The position numbers were made by a program, and so were the translations under genes. 64,000 bases of DNA from Maribacter ulvicola (GTDB taxonomy: Bacteria; Bacteroidota; Bacteroidia; Flavobacteriales; Flavobacteriaceae). Position 1 is the stretch's first letter, and the number at the start of each line of letters is the position of its first letter. Shown here one piece after another: positions 43,209 to 54,200 of the stretch. Location of the stretch: NCBI RefSeq assembly GCF_900155985.1, contig NZ_FTMA01000007.1:1-64000 (forward strand), given 5' to 3'. The notes beneath the pieces are model-generated. The model made no database searches, was not told where the DNA came from, and saw only the letters and a list, made by a program, of their open reading frames with translations.

Positions 43209-44945
43209 TTAATGAGATGCTAATGGTTTATTGAGCATACGGTCAAAGGCTTCAAAAATAAAGGATATGGCAATGACCAAAGCTGCACCAAAAAAGTTAA
43301 GCCATAGATAGCCTAATTTTTCTTGACCAGAAGGATAGATATGAATTAGATAATAGTAAATAACACAAATGATAATTTGCGTGATTACGGCAGCAAAGAA
43401 AACGGCGTTTCCTTTAATAAATTTAAAGAAAAATGCAATCAAGAATATTCCCAAAACATTACCATAAAAAATACTTCCAATGATATTTACTAGTTGTATT
43501 AAATTATCAAATAGGTTGGCTACACATGCTATTAATATGGCGACAATTCCCCAGATTAATGTAAAAAACTTTGAAGCTTTTACATAGTGCTCTTCAGATA
43601 GGTTTTCTTTTTTTCTATTTCTTTTATATAGGTCTAATGCCGTAATAGTGCCTAACGCATTTAACTCTGACGCTGTTGAGGACATGGCTGCAGATAAAAT
43701 AACCGCTAATAATAAACCTATTAAACCTGTTGGTAAATTGTTTAGGATGAAGTGAATAAAAACGTAATCTTTATCGTTGGATTCTACGACATCATTTGCT
43801 TGTTTAATTAATGATTTGGCAGCGATACGATTGGTGCTATCTTTTTGATTGATGCGTATAATCTGTTTTTTGGCTTCTTCAACTGCAGTATATTCCTTTA
43901 TTTCTAAAGCAGCAGAAAACTTATTTTGTGCAATTCTTTTTTCCGCTTCTAGAGCAACTTGCCCTTGCTGTAATAATTTGTAATCCTCTGCGTAACTTGA
44001 TTCCATCACGGCCTGTGTTGCAGACGGATTAAAGTTTAAAGGTGACGGATTGTATTGGTAAAATACAAATACCATAACACCTACTAAAAGAATAAAGAAC
44101 TGCATGGGTATTTTTAGAACAGCGTTGAAGACTAGACCTAACTGACTTTCTTTAACAGATTTACCAGACAAATAACGTTGAACCTGACTTTGGTCTGTGC
44201 CAAAGTATGCTAAGAAAAGGAAGAGTCCGCCCGTAATACCACTCCAGAACGTATATCTGCTAGAAGTGTCCAAATCAAAGTTTAATATTTCTAGTTTATT
44301 ACTTGCGCCAGCAATTTTCATAGCCTTGCTAAAGGTGATATCAGAAGGTAAATAACCTAATATAAAAAAGAAGGTAATGAACATACCTGTCATAATGATG
44401 AACATCTGCTGTTTTTGGGTAACACTGACAGCTTTAGTACCGCCCGATACGGTATAGATGATTACCAATGTACCTATGATAATATTTAATGTCCTTAAAT
44501 CCCAACCAAGTACGGCAGATAGAATAATGGAAGGGGCAAATATGGTGATTCCTGCTGCAAGCCCTCTCTGAATCAAAAATAGAACTGCTGCCAATGAACG
44601 GGTTTTAAGGTCAAATCTACCTTCTAAAAATTCATAGGCGGTGTATACCTTCATTTTATGGTATAGCGGAACAAATACCATGCAAATGATAATCATGGCT
44701 AAGGGAAGTCCAAAATAGAACTGAACAAAGCCCATACCGTCATGAAATGCTTGACCGGGAGTAGATAAAAATGTAATTGCACTGGCTTGGGTTGCCATCA
44801 CGGATAAACCAATGGTCCACCACTTAGAATCATTACCACCACGAACGTAGTCATCTACATTTTTGCTTCCTTTTGTTTTCCAAACTCCGTATACTACGAT
44901 AAAAAGAAGTGTGCCGGCAAGAATAATCCAATCTAATCCTCCCAT
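43209..44945 (-). CDS. Sodium:solute symporter (SSS family)
   Basis: The 578-aa transporter begins with LDWIILAGTLLFIVVYG and has about 13 hydrophobic helices and the SSS core motif ATQASAITFLSTPGQ. Between helices near residues 325-385 there is a charged, helical insertion. Its position beside galK suggests galactose or a related sugar as substrate. It starts 2 bp past a small membrane protein gene that may be its partner. Confidence 0.92.
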   Translation of the reverse strand: MGGLDWIILAGTLLFIVVYGVWKTKGSKNVDDYVRGGNDSKWWTIGLSVMATQASAITFLSTPGQAFHDGMGFVQFYFGLPLAMIIICMVFVPLYHKMKVYTAYEFLEGRFDLKTRSLAAVLFLIQRGLAAGITIFAPSIILSAVLGWDLRTLNIIIGTLVIIYTVSGGTKAVSVTQKQQMFIIMTGMFITFFFILGYLPSDITFSKAMKIAGASNKLEILNFDLDTSSRYTFWSGITGGLFLFLAYFGTDQSQVQRYLSGKSVKESQLGLVFNAVLKIPMQFFILLVGVMVFVFYQYNPSPLNFNPSATQAVMESSYAEDYKLLQQGQVALEAEKRIAQNKFSAALEIKEYTAVEEAKKQIIRINQKDSTNRIAAKSLIKQANDVVESNDKDYVFIHFILNNLPTGLIGLLLAVILSAAMSSTASELNALGTITALDLYKRNRKKENLSEEHYVKASKFFTLIWGIVAILIACVANLFDNLIQLVNIIGSIFYGNVLGIFLIAFFFKFIKGNAVFFAAVITQIIICVIYYYLIHIYPSGQEKLGYLWLNFFGAALVIAISFIFEAFDRMLNKPLASH

Positions 44946-44946
44946 A

Positions 44947-45060
44947 TTAATTGAATGAAGTCATTACGTAATAAAAAATAAGAACATAAATAAGATTGAG
45001 TACCAAAACAATACTGTACTCTTTTTTCCAAGTTTTATTTTCATCCCGTTCTTTGCTCAT
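44947..45060 (-). CDS. Small membrane protein, 37 aa, likely transporter partner
   Basis: Minus-strand frame MSKERDENKTWKKEY, then a helix SIVLVLNLIYVLIFYYV and MTSFN, then stop. Its ATG overlaps the stop of the hydrolase gene as ATGA and its stop lies one base before the transporter start, so it is translationally coupled to both. It is too short for standard gene calling. Small single-helix proteins next to SSS symporters occur elsewhere (YhdT-like), which supports a subunit role by inference. Confidence 0.7.
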   Translation of the reverse strand: MSKERDENKTWKKEYSIVLVLNLIYVLIFYYVMTSFN

Positions 45061-47588
45061 CCTTTGATTTTGGCTTTCGTTACTACTTTATTCTTTCCCA
45101 CAGATAACATGTTAGAGAATAATTTATATGCACCTGGAACACCCACTGGTAATTCTCTAAAAAAGCTCAGTCCGGTATAAATATAGTTTCCCTTTCCGTA
45201 AGGGGCAATTAATAAGCTACCTTTTGTTGATTCTTCACCATCATCATGCATTTCTAATACGGGCGTAAATTCTGCACTCCACTTGTTAGGGAAATATAAC
45301 CCGCGCTCCTGAACCCAACCATCAAAATCACTATGGCTAATTTCATTTGGGAAATGTACAAGCGAATTATCTTTTGCAATAATTTTTACTTCAGAATTTT
45401 CATTGGTAACACGATCTCTAGATATTTCTAAGGCATAAGGCGCTATATTTTCAAATTGAGCTCCCCATCTGCTAGCTGTATTGTACTGAACAATTACTGT
45501 ACCACCATTCTTTGCATATTCTAAAATGAATTTTTGTTTAAATTTAAGCTCTTCAACAACATTGTAAGCCCGTATACCAAGTACCACCGCATCATATTTC
45601 TTTAATGATTCTTTAGTGATCGTTGTAGGGTCTATAAGTTGAACGTTATAGCCTATTTGTTCTAAACTGGTAGGAACTTCATCACCAGCTCCCATAATGT
45701 AGCCAATATTTTCGCCTGCTTTTTGAATATTTAAACGAACTACCTTAGTTTCTGATGGTAGTAATATTGTTTGTGTAGGTACATGGTCATAAGCTATAGT
45801 AACCAACTCTTTGGTAATCTCCTTTCCGTTTAGTTTAATGATAGGGGAGATGCTACTTTCGTTTTCTGTAGCTGGCGGACTCAAGGTGAAATAAACGGTT
45901 TGTTCATCTCCTTTTTTAACAATTGAAAATGGTTGTGATTTTTTGTCTACTTGCCATCCTTTGCCAAATATTAAATCAACAGTCCCGGAAATATTGTCTT
46001 TATGGGCCTTGATAGTAACAGGAATTCTCTTTGGTAATGCGTCTGCAAAAATTAGGACCTTATCTGTAAAACTGGCGGTAGCTTCAGGTACCACTTCAAA
46101 AGGTTGGTACAGTTCTCCTTTATCTGGTTTTGCATATTTATACACTATAGGTTTTGTAATAGGAACGGAAATTCCATTTATAGATATATTGAATATTGCA
46201 TTAAAAGCTCTGGGTGTTTCCGGTTTACCTATTAAGTCTGTATTACTGACAGAATATGTGCCTAGAGTTCCCTTTTCCATTAACCAATACGGACTGGTGA
46301 AATTCGTAGTAGAGGGAATGTGTACATCAATTTTCTTTTCAAACAGCTCATTATTGTTCAAAGCACTACTTTCAATAGTAGTATTCTGTTCATTAAGATA
46401 TACCGATTTTAATTCAATAGTAATATCACTTCTATTTAATGCTTGTATTTGAACATCTACATTTAGACCAGGATTAGAAAACGGTATTTTTGTAATAGCT
46501 TCTAAATGTAATCCTGATATTGCTGTAATTATAGCGGTTAACTCTGCGGTCTTTAAATTCTTCCAATGCTCATCAGAAACGTTCTGTAGTAACTGATAAG
46601 CTTTTAATAGGTTGGTTATGTGAACTGTAGGGTTTTTGAAATTGAAATTTTCTTGTACATCATAAAGAATATCACCAATTGCTTTTCCTCCATCAATTCT
46701 AGACCAGCTAGTGTCAATACCATCAAAAAGATTCGATTTGTCGTTTGGTAGACTGCCTTTTAACAATTCAACATATTCATCCGCTGTACCTCTAGAGCTT
46801 AGTCTGCCAAAACCTTGGCACAGATGTTGACTACTGGCTAATGATGCAATTTCGTTGTTAGACATGCCAAGCATTGGGTAGTAGGTGCCTACATCCATGT
46901 GCAACATTTTAGATTTGTCTGCTGCTTTAAATTTTTCTTCACTACCGTAAAACCACCAAGATGTATTGAAAAATAATCGTTTGGGTTGCCACGTATTTGT
47001 TGATGATAATTGCTCAGGGAAAGCGCTTGCATTATTTGCTAAGTCGAATGCTTCAAAACTTAACATGGCCGAAGAGGTATGGTGACCATGCGTTGTACCT
47101 GGGGTTCTATGGTCAAATCTATTGATGATTACATCTGGTTTAAACTTTCTAATGGTACGTACAACATCACTAAGAATGGCTTCTTTATTCCAGATTTCAA
47201 GGGTTTCGCCTGGTTGTTTAGAATAGCCAAAATCATTGGCGCGACTAAAAAATTGTTCTCCGCCATCAACTCTTCTTGCTGCAAGTAACTCTTGAGTTCG
47301 TAATACACCTAATAGTTCGCGTAATTCTGGACCAATTAAATTCTGCCCACCATCACCTCTTGTTAAGGATAGGTAACCCGTTCTAGCCTTAACATTGTTA
47401 GATAAATAGGATATTAAACGTGTATTTTCATCATCTGGGTGTGCCGCTATATAAAGTGCGCTGCCTAAAAAATTAAGCTTTTCAATAGCGTGGTAAATGT
47501 CAGTAGCAGAACTATTTTTAGGAGATTGAGCTTTCAGGGTGCTGAGTACAAAAAGACTACAGGTGAATAACCCTAATAAGTATCGCAT
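45057..47588 (-). CDS. LmbE/PIG-L family deacetylase with C-terminal amidotransferase-like domain
   Basis: The 843-aa secreted protein (signal 1-20) has the zinc motif AAHPDDENTR and GHHTSS of LmbE/PIG-L de-N-acetylases (about 30-260), a long beta-rich middle and a C-terminal Rossmann-like ThuA/GATase-type domain (about 620-820). Action on an N-acetyl sugar in the periplasm is likely. It leads the galK operon. Confidence 0.9.
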   Translation of the reverse strand: MRYLLGLFTCSLFVLSTLKAQSPKNSSATDIYHAIEKLNFLGSALYIAAHPDDENTRLISYLSNNVKARTGYLSLTRGDGGQNLIGPELRELLGVLRTQELLAARRVDGGEQFFSRANDFGYSKQPGETLEIWNKEAILSDVVRTIRKFKPDVIINRFDHRTPGTTHGHHTSSAMLSFEAFDLANNASAFPEQLSSTNTWQPKRLFFNTSWWFYGSEEKFKAADKSKMLHMDVGTYYPMLGMSNNEIASLASSQHLCQGFGRLSSRGTADEYVELLKGSLPNDKSNLFDGIDTSWSRIDGGKAIGDILYDVQENFNFKNPTVHITNLLKAYQLLQNVSDEHWKNLKTAELTAIITAISGLHLEAITKIPFSNPGLNVDVQIQALNRSDITIELKSVYLNEQNTTIESSALNNNELFEKKIDVHIPSTTNFTSPYWLMEKGTLGTYSVSNTDLIGKPETPRAFNAIFNISINGISVPITKPIVYKYAKPDKGELYQPFEVVPEATASFTDKVLIFADALPKRIPVTIKAHKDNISGTVDLIFGKGWQVDKKSQPFSIVKKGDEQTVYFTLSPPATENESSISPIIKLNGKEITKELVTIAYDHVPTQTILLPSETKVVRLNIQKAGENIGYIMGAGDEVPTSLEQIGYNVQLIDPTTITKESLKKYDAVVLGIRAYNVVEELKFKQKFILEYAKNGGTVIVQYNTASRWGAQFENIAPYALEISRDRVTNENSEVKIIAKDNSLVHFPNEISHSDFDGWVQERGLYFPNKWSAEFTPVLEMHDDGEESTKGSLLIAPYGKGNYIYTGLSFFRELPVGVPGAYKLFSNMLSVGKNKVVTKAKIKG

Positions 47589-47613
47589 TTTAAGTTGGTT
47601 TTGGTAGTAGTTT

Positions 47614-47621
47614 CAAATATA
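47614..47621 (-). promoter_or_regulatory. -7 box TATATTTG of the galK operon
   Basis: It lies on the minus strand 26 bases before the LmbE ATG; no clear -33 TTG at the right distance was found. Confidence 0.5.
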
Positions 47622-47668
47622 ATAAGATTACTACCTAAGCTTACGTTTTTACGACTTCTTTAACAAAA

Positions 47669-48247
47669 TCAAATATTTTGTTCTTTCTCTTCCTCCGAAC
47701 TTAAAAACTCACCTTGTTGGTAGGTGGAAATTAGAATTACTCCTTTTTGAAGTACTAAGTTGTTGGGATAAGTTAAAATCTCGCCATTGCTTCTTCGTAA
47801 ATGCAAATGAAAAGCTCTAATGTCCTCAATTACAAATGTATCTAAATCTGAGTTGTTAGGGTCTAGTAGTTCTTTATCTAAAATACGGATGGTGTTTCCT
47901 ATTTTAAAAGGGAATGAAAAGAAAATAATTACACCGGCCGTAATATTGCTTAAAATAGACCATTGTGCAAATAATGCTACGCCAATTACGGCAAAGACAG
48001 ATGATAGCATAACACCTAAATCTTGGTAGTTGACACTCCAGACCAAGGTTAGCGCCACTAAAGAGACTATGGTCAATGCAATATTTATGAACTTGATAAT
48101 TAGATTGGTGCGCACAGGATTGAAATCACTGATCTTGCTAACTTTTTTTACCGCAGTGGTAAATAAAAACTTTAAAACTAAGATTACAAAAAGAACAATA
48201 AGACTGTAAATAAGCTCATTGTAATGCTCATTAATAAATTCTTTCAT
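47669..48247 (-). CDS. Small mechanosensitive channel (MscS family)
   Basis: The 192-aa protein has two to three N-terminal helices, the MscS pore helix region (VMLSSVFAVIGVALFAQWSILSN) and a short beta domain (FPFKIGNTIRI..). The large C-terminal cage of MscS is missing, so it is a short member of the family. It would release solutes under osmotic shock. It follows the lipoprotein gene by 3 bp. Confidence 0.88.
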   Translation of the reverse strand: MKEFINEHYNELIYSLIVLFVILVLKFLFTTAVKKVSKISDFNPVRTNLIIKFINIALTIVSLVALTLVWSVNYQDLGVMLSSVFAVIGVALFAQWSILSNITAGVIIFFSFPFKIGNTIRILDKELLDPNNSDLDTFVIEDIRAFHLHLRRSNGEILTYPNNLVLQKGVILISTYQQGEFLSSEEEKEQNI

Positions 48248-48250
48248 CTG

Positions 48251-49198
48251 TTATAAACCTAAACTATCGCGTAAAGATAAATCGTTATTCGAATTCTTTT
48301 GCCAGTAGGGTGTTGTAATCCTGTTAATTCTTGTTGCTTTAGAAGTTAAAAGTTTTTTATTATTGCCAAACCCATCATAGTAGGTGTCTGTCCAACTTTC
48401 TACTACATAAGGAAATCTATTTTCAAAGTTAATTTTTAAGGTACGCTCTAGCTGTGGGTAGTTAATTTTATAAGTTCTTATACCATCTACTTCTGTTAAC
48501 GAGGTAATTGCTTTATAAGCCTTGAATTCTTTATGAGACAACCGTGTAAATTCTAAGGAGGGGATCATTGATATTTCGCCTATTGGCAAGTTTGAAGGAT
48601 TGACTCTAATTTTATTCCATATTTCATTTTCAAGATGCGCTTTGTCTAATTGATACTGTTGGTCACCTTCAGATTGGAAATAGGAGTTGCTCATCATTTC
48701 AAAATGATCTTTGTTGTTCAACTGTGCATATACATGACCACACCACTCCTGAGAAGAAAAAGATAATTTTAGTGCATGTTGGTTATCATGTACGGGGTAA
48801 AAACTACTTGTCATAATGGAGTAGGGGTAAATTCCGGTAATGTAATTTTTGGTAGAATTCAGTTTTAAAACAGGAATGTTCCTTTTGTTGTTATTGTCTG
48901 CCTTTACCTGAGCATCAGGTAAAAAAGGTTCGGTAACATATATCATTACAGCATTACCTTTCCTTATCTCGCCATATCTAGCTTGTTCTAAATGGTAAGA
49001 AGTAATCTCTGCATTACCATTGTACCAATAATCTTTGAACTCTTGTGAAAGTTGCTTTTTAGGAGTTGGTACATTTGTAACGGTATTTCCCATGGCTATG
49101 GTGTTACTATTACTTTTAGATCTTTCTTTGCAGCTTGTAAGAAGTATTGCTATTGCGAAAATGCTGTAAATTACCGAGTTTAATTTTAATAGTCTCAT
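48251..49198 (-). CDS. Lipoprotein of unknown function in the maf cluster
   Basis: About 315 aa with a lipobox (LLTSC) and a beta-rich body (EWCGHVYAQLNNKDHFEMMSNSY). No family is recognised, though the gene accompanies maf in flavobacteria. The start is set at 49198 (MRLLKLNS). Confidence 0.7.
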   Translation of the reverse strand: MRLLKLNSVIYSIFAIAILLTSCKERSKSNSNTIAMGNTVTNVPTPKKQLSQEFKDYWYNGNAEITSYHLEQARYGEIRKGNAVMIYVTEPFLPDAQVKADNNNKRNIPVLKLNSTKNYITGIYPYSIMTSSFYPVHDNQHALKLSFSSQEWCGHVYAQLNNKDHFEMMSNSYFQSEGDQQYQLDKAHLENEIWNKIRVNPSNLPIGEISMIPSLEFTRLSHKEFKAYKAITSLTEVDGIRTYKINYPQLERTLKINFENRFPYVVESWTDTYYDGFGNNKKLLTSKATRINRITTPYWQKNSNNDLSLRDSLGL

Positions 49199-49221
49199 GC
49201 TTGTCATGGGTTTTATTAATG

Positions 49222-49809
49222 CTATGTTACCAATTGCGATAAAGTTTTATAAACTAATTGTGTTGGTAAACCAACAACACTGGTATATGAGCCTTTGATC
49301 TTTTCAATACCTATGAGTCCTATCCACTCTTGAATGCCATATGCACCAGCTTTATCGTATGGTTTATATTTAGTAATATAATGGCGGATTTCGTCTATAG
49401 ATAAATTTTTGAACTTAACTTTGGTTATGGAGCGTTGTACTATTTGTCGTTCAATTGTGGTAAAACATACAGATGTAATTACTTGATGCCAGTCTCCTGA
49501 TAGTTTTTTGAGCATCTCTTCCGCTTCTGTACTATCCTTTGCTTTGGCTAAAGATTCGTTATTATGCCATACTACCGTATCTGAGGTTATTAAAATGTCC
49601 TTTGGTTGAAGTTCGGTAATAAGTACTTCTGCCTTTAGTTTTGCTAGGTAATCAGATATTTCCGCTCCTTTTAGTTCAGTAGGGTAAACTTCGTCTACCG
49701 ATTTAACTCTTACTTCAAAATCAAGCTCCATTTCCTTAAAAAACTGGTGCCTTCTTGGAGAACCGGAAGCTAGTATTAAATGGTGCTCTTTTAATTCGTT
49801 CTTCAACAT
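49222..49809 (-). CDS. maf: Maf-type nucleotide pyrophosphatase
   Basis: The 195-aa protein has the Maf signature ILASGSPRRHQFFKEM near the start, SDTVVWHNN and YDKAGAYGIQEW, typical of enzymes that hydrolyse non-canonical nucleotide triphosphates. The length is normal. It ends a few bases ahead of the lipoprotein gene. Confidence 0.93.
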   Translation of the reverse strand: MLKNELKEHHLILASGSPRRHQFFKEMELDFEVRVKSVDEVYPTELKGAEISDYLAKLKAEVLITELQPKDILITSDTVVWHNNESLAKAKDSTEAEEMLKKLSGDWHQVITSVCFTTIERQIVQRSITKVKFKNLSIDEIRHYITKYKPYDKAGAYGIQEWIGLIGIEKIKGSYTSVVGLPTQLVYKTLSQLVT

Positions 49810-49812
49810 ATG

Positions 49813-50340
49813 TTAATCGTTTGCAGCACTGAAATGGCTGGTCCAATCGCCTCGTACTTTTAAAACTTGTTCAATAACATCACGTACACAGCCATGACCC
49901 CCGTTAATGTGAGAAATGTAATTACTTACATTTTTTACCTCGGCAACCGCGTTCTGCGGACAGGTAGCTAATGCCACAGCTTTCATAGGGGGAATATCTG
50001 GTATGTCATCGCCCATATATAGAATATTCTCAGCTTCAATATGGTAAATATCCATATATTCTTCCAAAGCATCCATCTTGTAATGTGCGCCCATATAAAT
50101 ATCGGTAACTCCAAGAGCTTTTAGTCTTGTACGAACCCCTTCGTTTGTCCCGCCGGTGATAATACATACCTTATATCCTTTGTCCAAGGCAACTTTTATA
50201 GCGTAACCGTCTTTTACGCTCATGTTTCGTAATAACTCTCCTTTGCTGGTAACTAAAAGACTTCCATCTGTAAATACGCCATCTACATCAAATATAAATG
50301 TGGTTATGTCCTTTAAATACTCTTTATAGCTCTTTTCCAT
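49813..50340 (-). CDS. KdsC-like HAD phosphatase
   Basis: The 175-aa protein has HAD motif I FDVDGVFTDGS, motif II ITGG and motif IV GDDIPDIP, the pattern of 3-deoxy-manno-octulosonate-8-phosphate phosphatase in Kdo synthesis. Its end overlaps the upstream gene's start, so the two form an operon with maf. Confidence 0.9.
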   Translation of the reverse strand: MEKSYKEYLKDITTFIFDVDGVFTDGSLLVTSKGELLRNMSVKDGYAIKVALDKGYKVCIITGGTNEGVRTRLKALGVTDIYMGAHYKMDALEEYMDIYHIEAENILYMGDDIPDIPPMKAVALATCPQNAVAEVKNVSNYISHINGGHGCVRDVIEQVLKVRGDWTSHFSAAND

Positions 50341-51088
50341 GTTTTTCTTTTATTGCATTACTTAAAAGGGTATAAAGTTCCCTTTGGTGTTTGTCTTTTA
50401 TAATTTGTAGATGATTGTGTAATGTTTTTTGATCTCCACGTTTTGCGGGACCTGTTTGTGCTTGTATAGGTGTTAATGTATCTAATTTAGAAGCCGTCTC
50501 TTTTATAAGTGGTTTTAGTAATGAAAAATCAATGTTGTGCGCTGCACAAATCTCTGAACCCATAGTGTACATATAATTGGTAAAGTTATTCACAAAAACT
50601 GCAGCTACATGAAGTGTTTTTCGTTGTTCAGAGTTAACTTCTAAAACACTTTTGCTTAGTTGATTGCCTAAGGTTTTTAATATATTAAGGTCCTTTGAGT
50701 TGGTTGCTTCTAAACAAAGAGGAATAGTATCAAGTGAAATTATTTTACCTATTGTAAATGTCTGTAATGGGTAAAAAATACCTGGTCGTTGTGCAAATTT
50801 GATAGCATCTAATGAAGTTGCACCAGATGTATGTGCCAAAACTCCGTCTATCCCCTTAAACTTCTGGGCAACGGCACTTATAGCATCATCACTAACTGCT
50901 AATATGTAAACATCTGCGGTGATGTTATTAGAGAAATCAGTACTGATAAGCGCCTTGTTTTGGACAAAAGCTAAATGCTCCCTATTTCTGCCTATTACCT
51001 GTTTAATGTTTATTTCAGAGCTCTTTTTAAAAGCATGATAAAGATTCTGAGCTACATTTCCGGTACCAACTATTACAACTGATATCAT
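50324..51088 (-). CDS. Rossmann-fold and DUF2520 protein
   Basis: The 254-aa protein has an NAD(P) loop IVGTGNVAQNL and a DUF2520 helical C-terminal domain with KTLHVAAVFVNNFTNY, like a 6PGDH/ketopantoate reductase fold. The reaction is unknown. The ATG at 51088 is used because the upstream frame overlaps the promoter; the -7 box (51100-51093) ends 4 bases before the ATG, so the mRNA is probably leaderless. Confidence 0.85.
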   Translation of the reverse strand: MISVVIVGTGNVAQNLYHAFKKSSEINIKQVIGRNREHLAFVQNKALISTDFSNNITADVYILAVSDDAISAVAQKFKGIDGVLAHTSGATSLDAIKFAQRPGIFYPLQTFTIGKIISLDTIPLCLEATNSKDLNILKTLGNQLSKSVLEVNSEQRKTLHVAAVFVNNFTNYMYTMGSEICAAHNIDFSLLKPLIKETASKLDTLTPIQAQTGPAKRGDQKTLHNHLQIIKDKHQRELYTLLSNAIKEKHGKEL

Positions 51089-51092
51089 TCTG

Positions 51093-51100
51093 CAAAAATA
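51093..51100 (-). promoter_or_regulatory. -7 box TATTTTTG before the DUF2520 gene
   Basis: The box is so near the ATG that transcription would start at or just after it. Confidence 0.6.
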
Positions 51101-51191
51101 CAAAGTTTATAGAAGTCTTGTTGTATTAAAATTAACAGTTTCATTGATGTTTAAAAGCGGTAAAAGGCATCGGTAAATGATGAAAAGGGCT

Positions 51192-51199
51192 TATTTTTG
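51192..51199 (+). promoter_or_regulatory. -7 box TATTTTTG before ccsBA
   Basis: The box overlaps a TTG that could be mistaken for the start, so translation begins at the ATG at 51227 or 51236. Confidence 0.6.
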
Positions 51200-51226
51200 C
51201 AACTTGCAAATCAACTCTTTTCTTCC

Positions 51227-54200
51227 ATGACGGAAATGTTAAAAAAAATTATCTTTTCTACTCGTTTAATGTCCATCTTATTTATCGCTTTTGCTATTGC
51301 CATGGCATTCGGTACTTTTATTGAAAGTTGGTATAGTACGGAAACAGCAAGAATCTGGATTTATAATGCATGGTGGTTTGAGCTGATCATGGTTTTCTTC
51401 GTGATAAATTTTATAGGTAATATTTCAAGATATCGATTATTGAGATTAGAGAAATGGCCGGTATTGATATTGCATTTGTCATGGGTACTGATTATTATAG
51501 GAGCCTTTGTTACACGTTATATCAGTTTTGAAGGTATTATGCCCATTAGAGAAGGAAAAACGGAAAATGTTTTTTATTCTGATAAAACTTATTTAACCGT
51601 TTATGTAGATGGTGAAATTGACGGAGAGGCTAGAAGAAAAATTTTGGAAGATGACCTGATCGTTACTCCTGAAGCTATAAAATCTAACTTACCTTGGAAT
51701 GCTGATTTTAATGGTGAAGATTTTAGCATATCATATGTTGAATTTATTAAAGGAGCAAAACAAGGTCTTTTGCCAGATGCCAACGGTAATAAATTTCTTA
51801 AAATTGTTGAAGCCGGTGATGGTGAACGTCATGATCACTACTTAGAAGACGGTAAGGTAGCCAGTATACATAACGTGCTTTTTGCCTTGAACAATAAAAC
51901 AGATGGTGCCATCAATATTATGACAACAGATTCTGTATACCAGATTCTAACACCTTTTGAAGGTGATTTTATGCGTATGGCAGATCAGTTTAAAGGGGTA
52001 TTGGAAAAAGATAGTCTGCAGCCACTGCAATTACGTTCGCTATATAATACGGCAGGTATGCAATTCGTAATTCCAGATTCTATTACACAAGGTTCTTATG
52101 GTATTGTTGAAATACCTGAGGCCGAGAAAACTAAAATGGATCAAGATGCAATCGTTTTTGATGTTTCTGCCAACGGGGAAACCAAACAGATAAAACTTTT
52201 AGGAAGTAAAGGACCTTCTGATTTTAGTGAGAAAGTAAATATAGGCGGCCTCAATTTTTCTATACGCTATGGTTCTAAAGTGCATGAGTTGCCTTTTGGT
52301 ATTAAGTTGAACGATTTTATTGCCGAAAAATATCCTGGAACAGAGAAAGGATACGCCTCGTTTATGAGTAGGGTTACCATTGAAGATGAACGGCCTTTTG
52401 ATTATGATATTTTCATGAACCATGTTTTGGATCACCAAGGGTATCGTTTCTTTCAATCGAGTTTTGATCCCGATGAAAAAGGTACGGTGTTATCGGTTAA
52501 CCATGACTTTTGGGGAACTTGGATCACCTATATTGGATACTTTCTTTTATATATAGGATTAATGGGGATTATGTTTTTTGGAAAAACTCGTTTTCAGGAT
52601 CTAGCAGATTCTTTGGATAAACTTAAAATTAAAAAGAAAAAAATGTTCGGGGTAATTGCTGTTTTAATGGCTTTCTCATTCTCGTCATTTGCGCAAGAAC
52701 AACATTCTCCAGAAGAAGGACATCAACAGGCGCCAAGTAAAGTACAAATAGATTCTTTGCTCAAAGCTAGTATGATAGCTAAAGAGCATGCCGATAAATT
52801 TGGTAAATTGGTTATACAGGATGAAGGTGGGCGTATGAAGCCAATTAACACCTTTTCGTCTGAACTACTTCGTAAGTTAAGTTTAAAGGATTCTTATTTA
52901 GGCTTTACTTCTGATCAGATATTACTTTCAATGATGATGATGAATCCTGCGGTTTGGTATAACACAGAGTTCATAGCCTTAGATAAGAAATCACAGAATG
53001 ATAGTATTAGAAAAGTCATTGGTATTCCGTCTGGTCAAGAATATGTAAAGGCTACAGATTTCTTCGATAAAAAAGGCCAGTATAAATTAGAGCCATTTTT
53101 ACGAGAAGCGACAGCAACTACTAATCCGAATAAATTTCAACAAGATTTTAAAGATGCCAATATTAGATTAAGTCTATTAAATCAGGCTTTAGGCCAAGAT
53201 ATCGTTAAGATATTTCCGCTATTGGATGATGAAAACAATAAATGGATATCAGCTGTAGAATATAGAGGCGGACAGTATGAAATTAGAGATTCTTTATACT
53301 CCAATTTTGTTAAGAATGCCATGCCATATTATTTAATGACGCTTGGTAAGGCTCAGCAAAGTGGTGATTATGCTTCTGCCGATAAATTGTTGGCTGCCTT
53401 TCAACAGAATCAGCTCAATCACGGTAGTGAAGTTTTACCATCTCAACAAAAAATAGATACAGAGGTTATTTATAATAAGTTGAACATATTCAATAGATTA
53501 TATAGATTTTATGCTGTAGTTGGTCTATTGATGTTCTTTGTTTTGGTATTCCAGATTTTTAAGGATCGTTCTATTTGGCGCGTAGCTATTTACTTCTTTA
53601 AGGGTACAATAATGCTGCTTTTTATTTGGCATACTGCCGGGTTAATATTACGTTGGTATATCTCTGGTCATGCCCCTTGGAGTAATGCCTATGAAAGTAT
53701 TTTATATGTTGCTTGGGCTACTATGGGTATTGGTTGGGCTCTTGGTCGTAAAAGTGATATGACCTTTGCTGCCTCTGCATTTGTAACTGCCATGTTGTTA
53801 TGGATTGCCCACCAAAGTTGGATTGACCCATCTATTGCAAATTTACAGCCTGTTCTGGATAGTTATTGGTTAATGATACACGTTGCCGTTATTGTTGGTA
53901 GTTATGGTCCTTTGACAGTTGGTATGATATTAGGTCTTGTTTCATTGATATTAATGATTCTAACGACCCAAAAAAATAAAGAACGTATGGCAATCAACAT
54001 CAAAGAATTGACTATAATCAATGAATTGGCATTGACCACAGGTCTTGTGATGCTTACTATTGGTAACTTTTTAGGCGGTCAATGGGCAAATGAAAGCTGG
54101 GGCCGCTATTGGGGCTGGGATCCAAAAGAAACTTGGGCATTGGTTTCTATTATGATATATGCTTTTGTAATACATACTAGATTAGTACCTGGTTTAAGGG

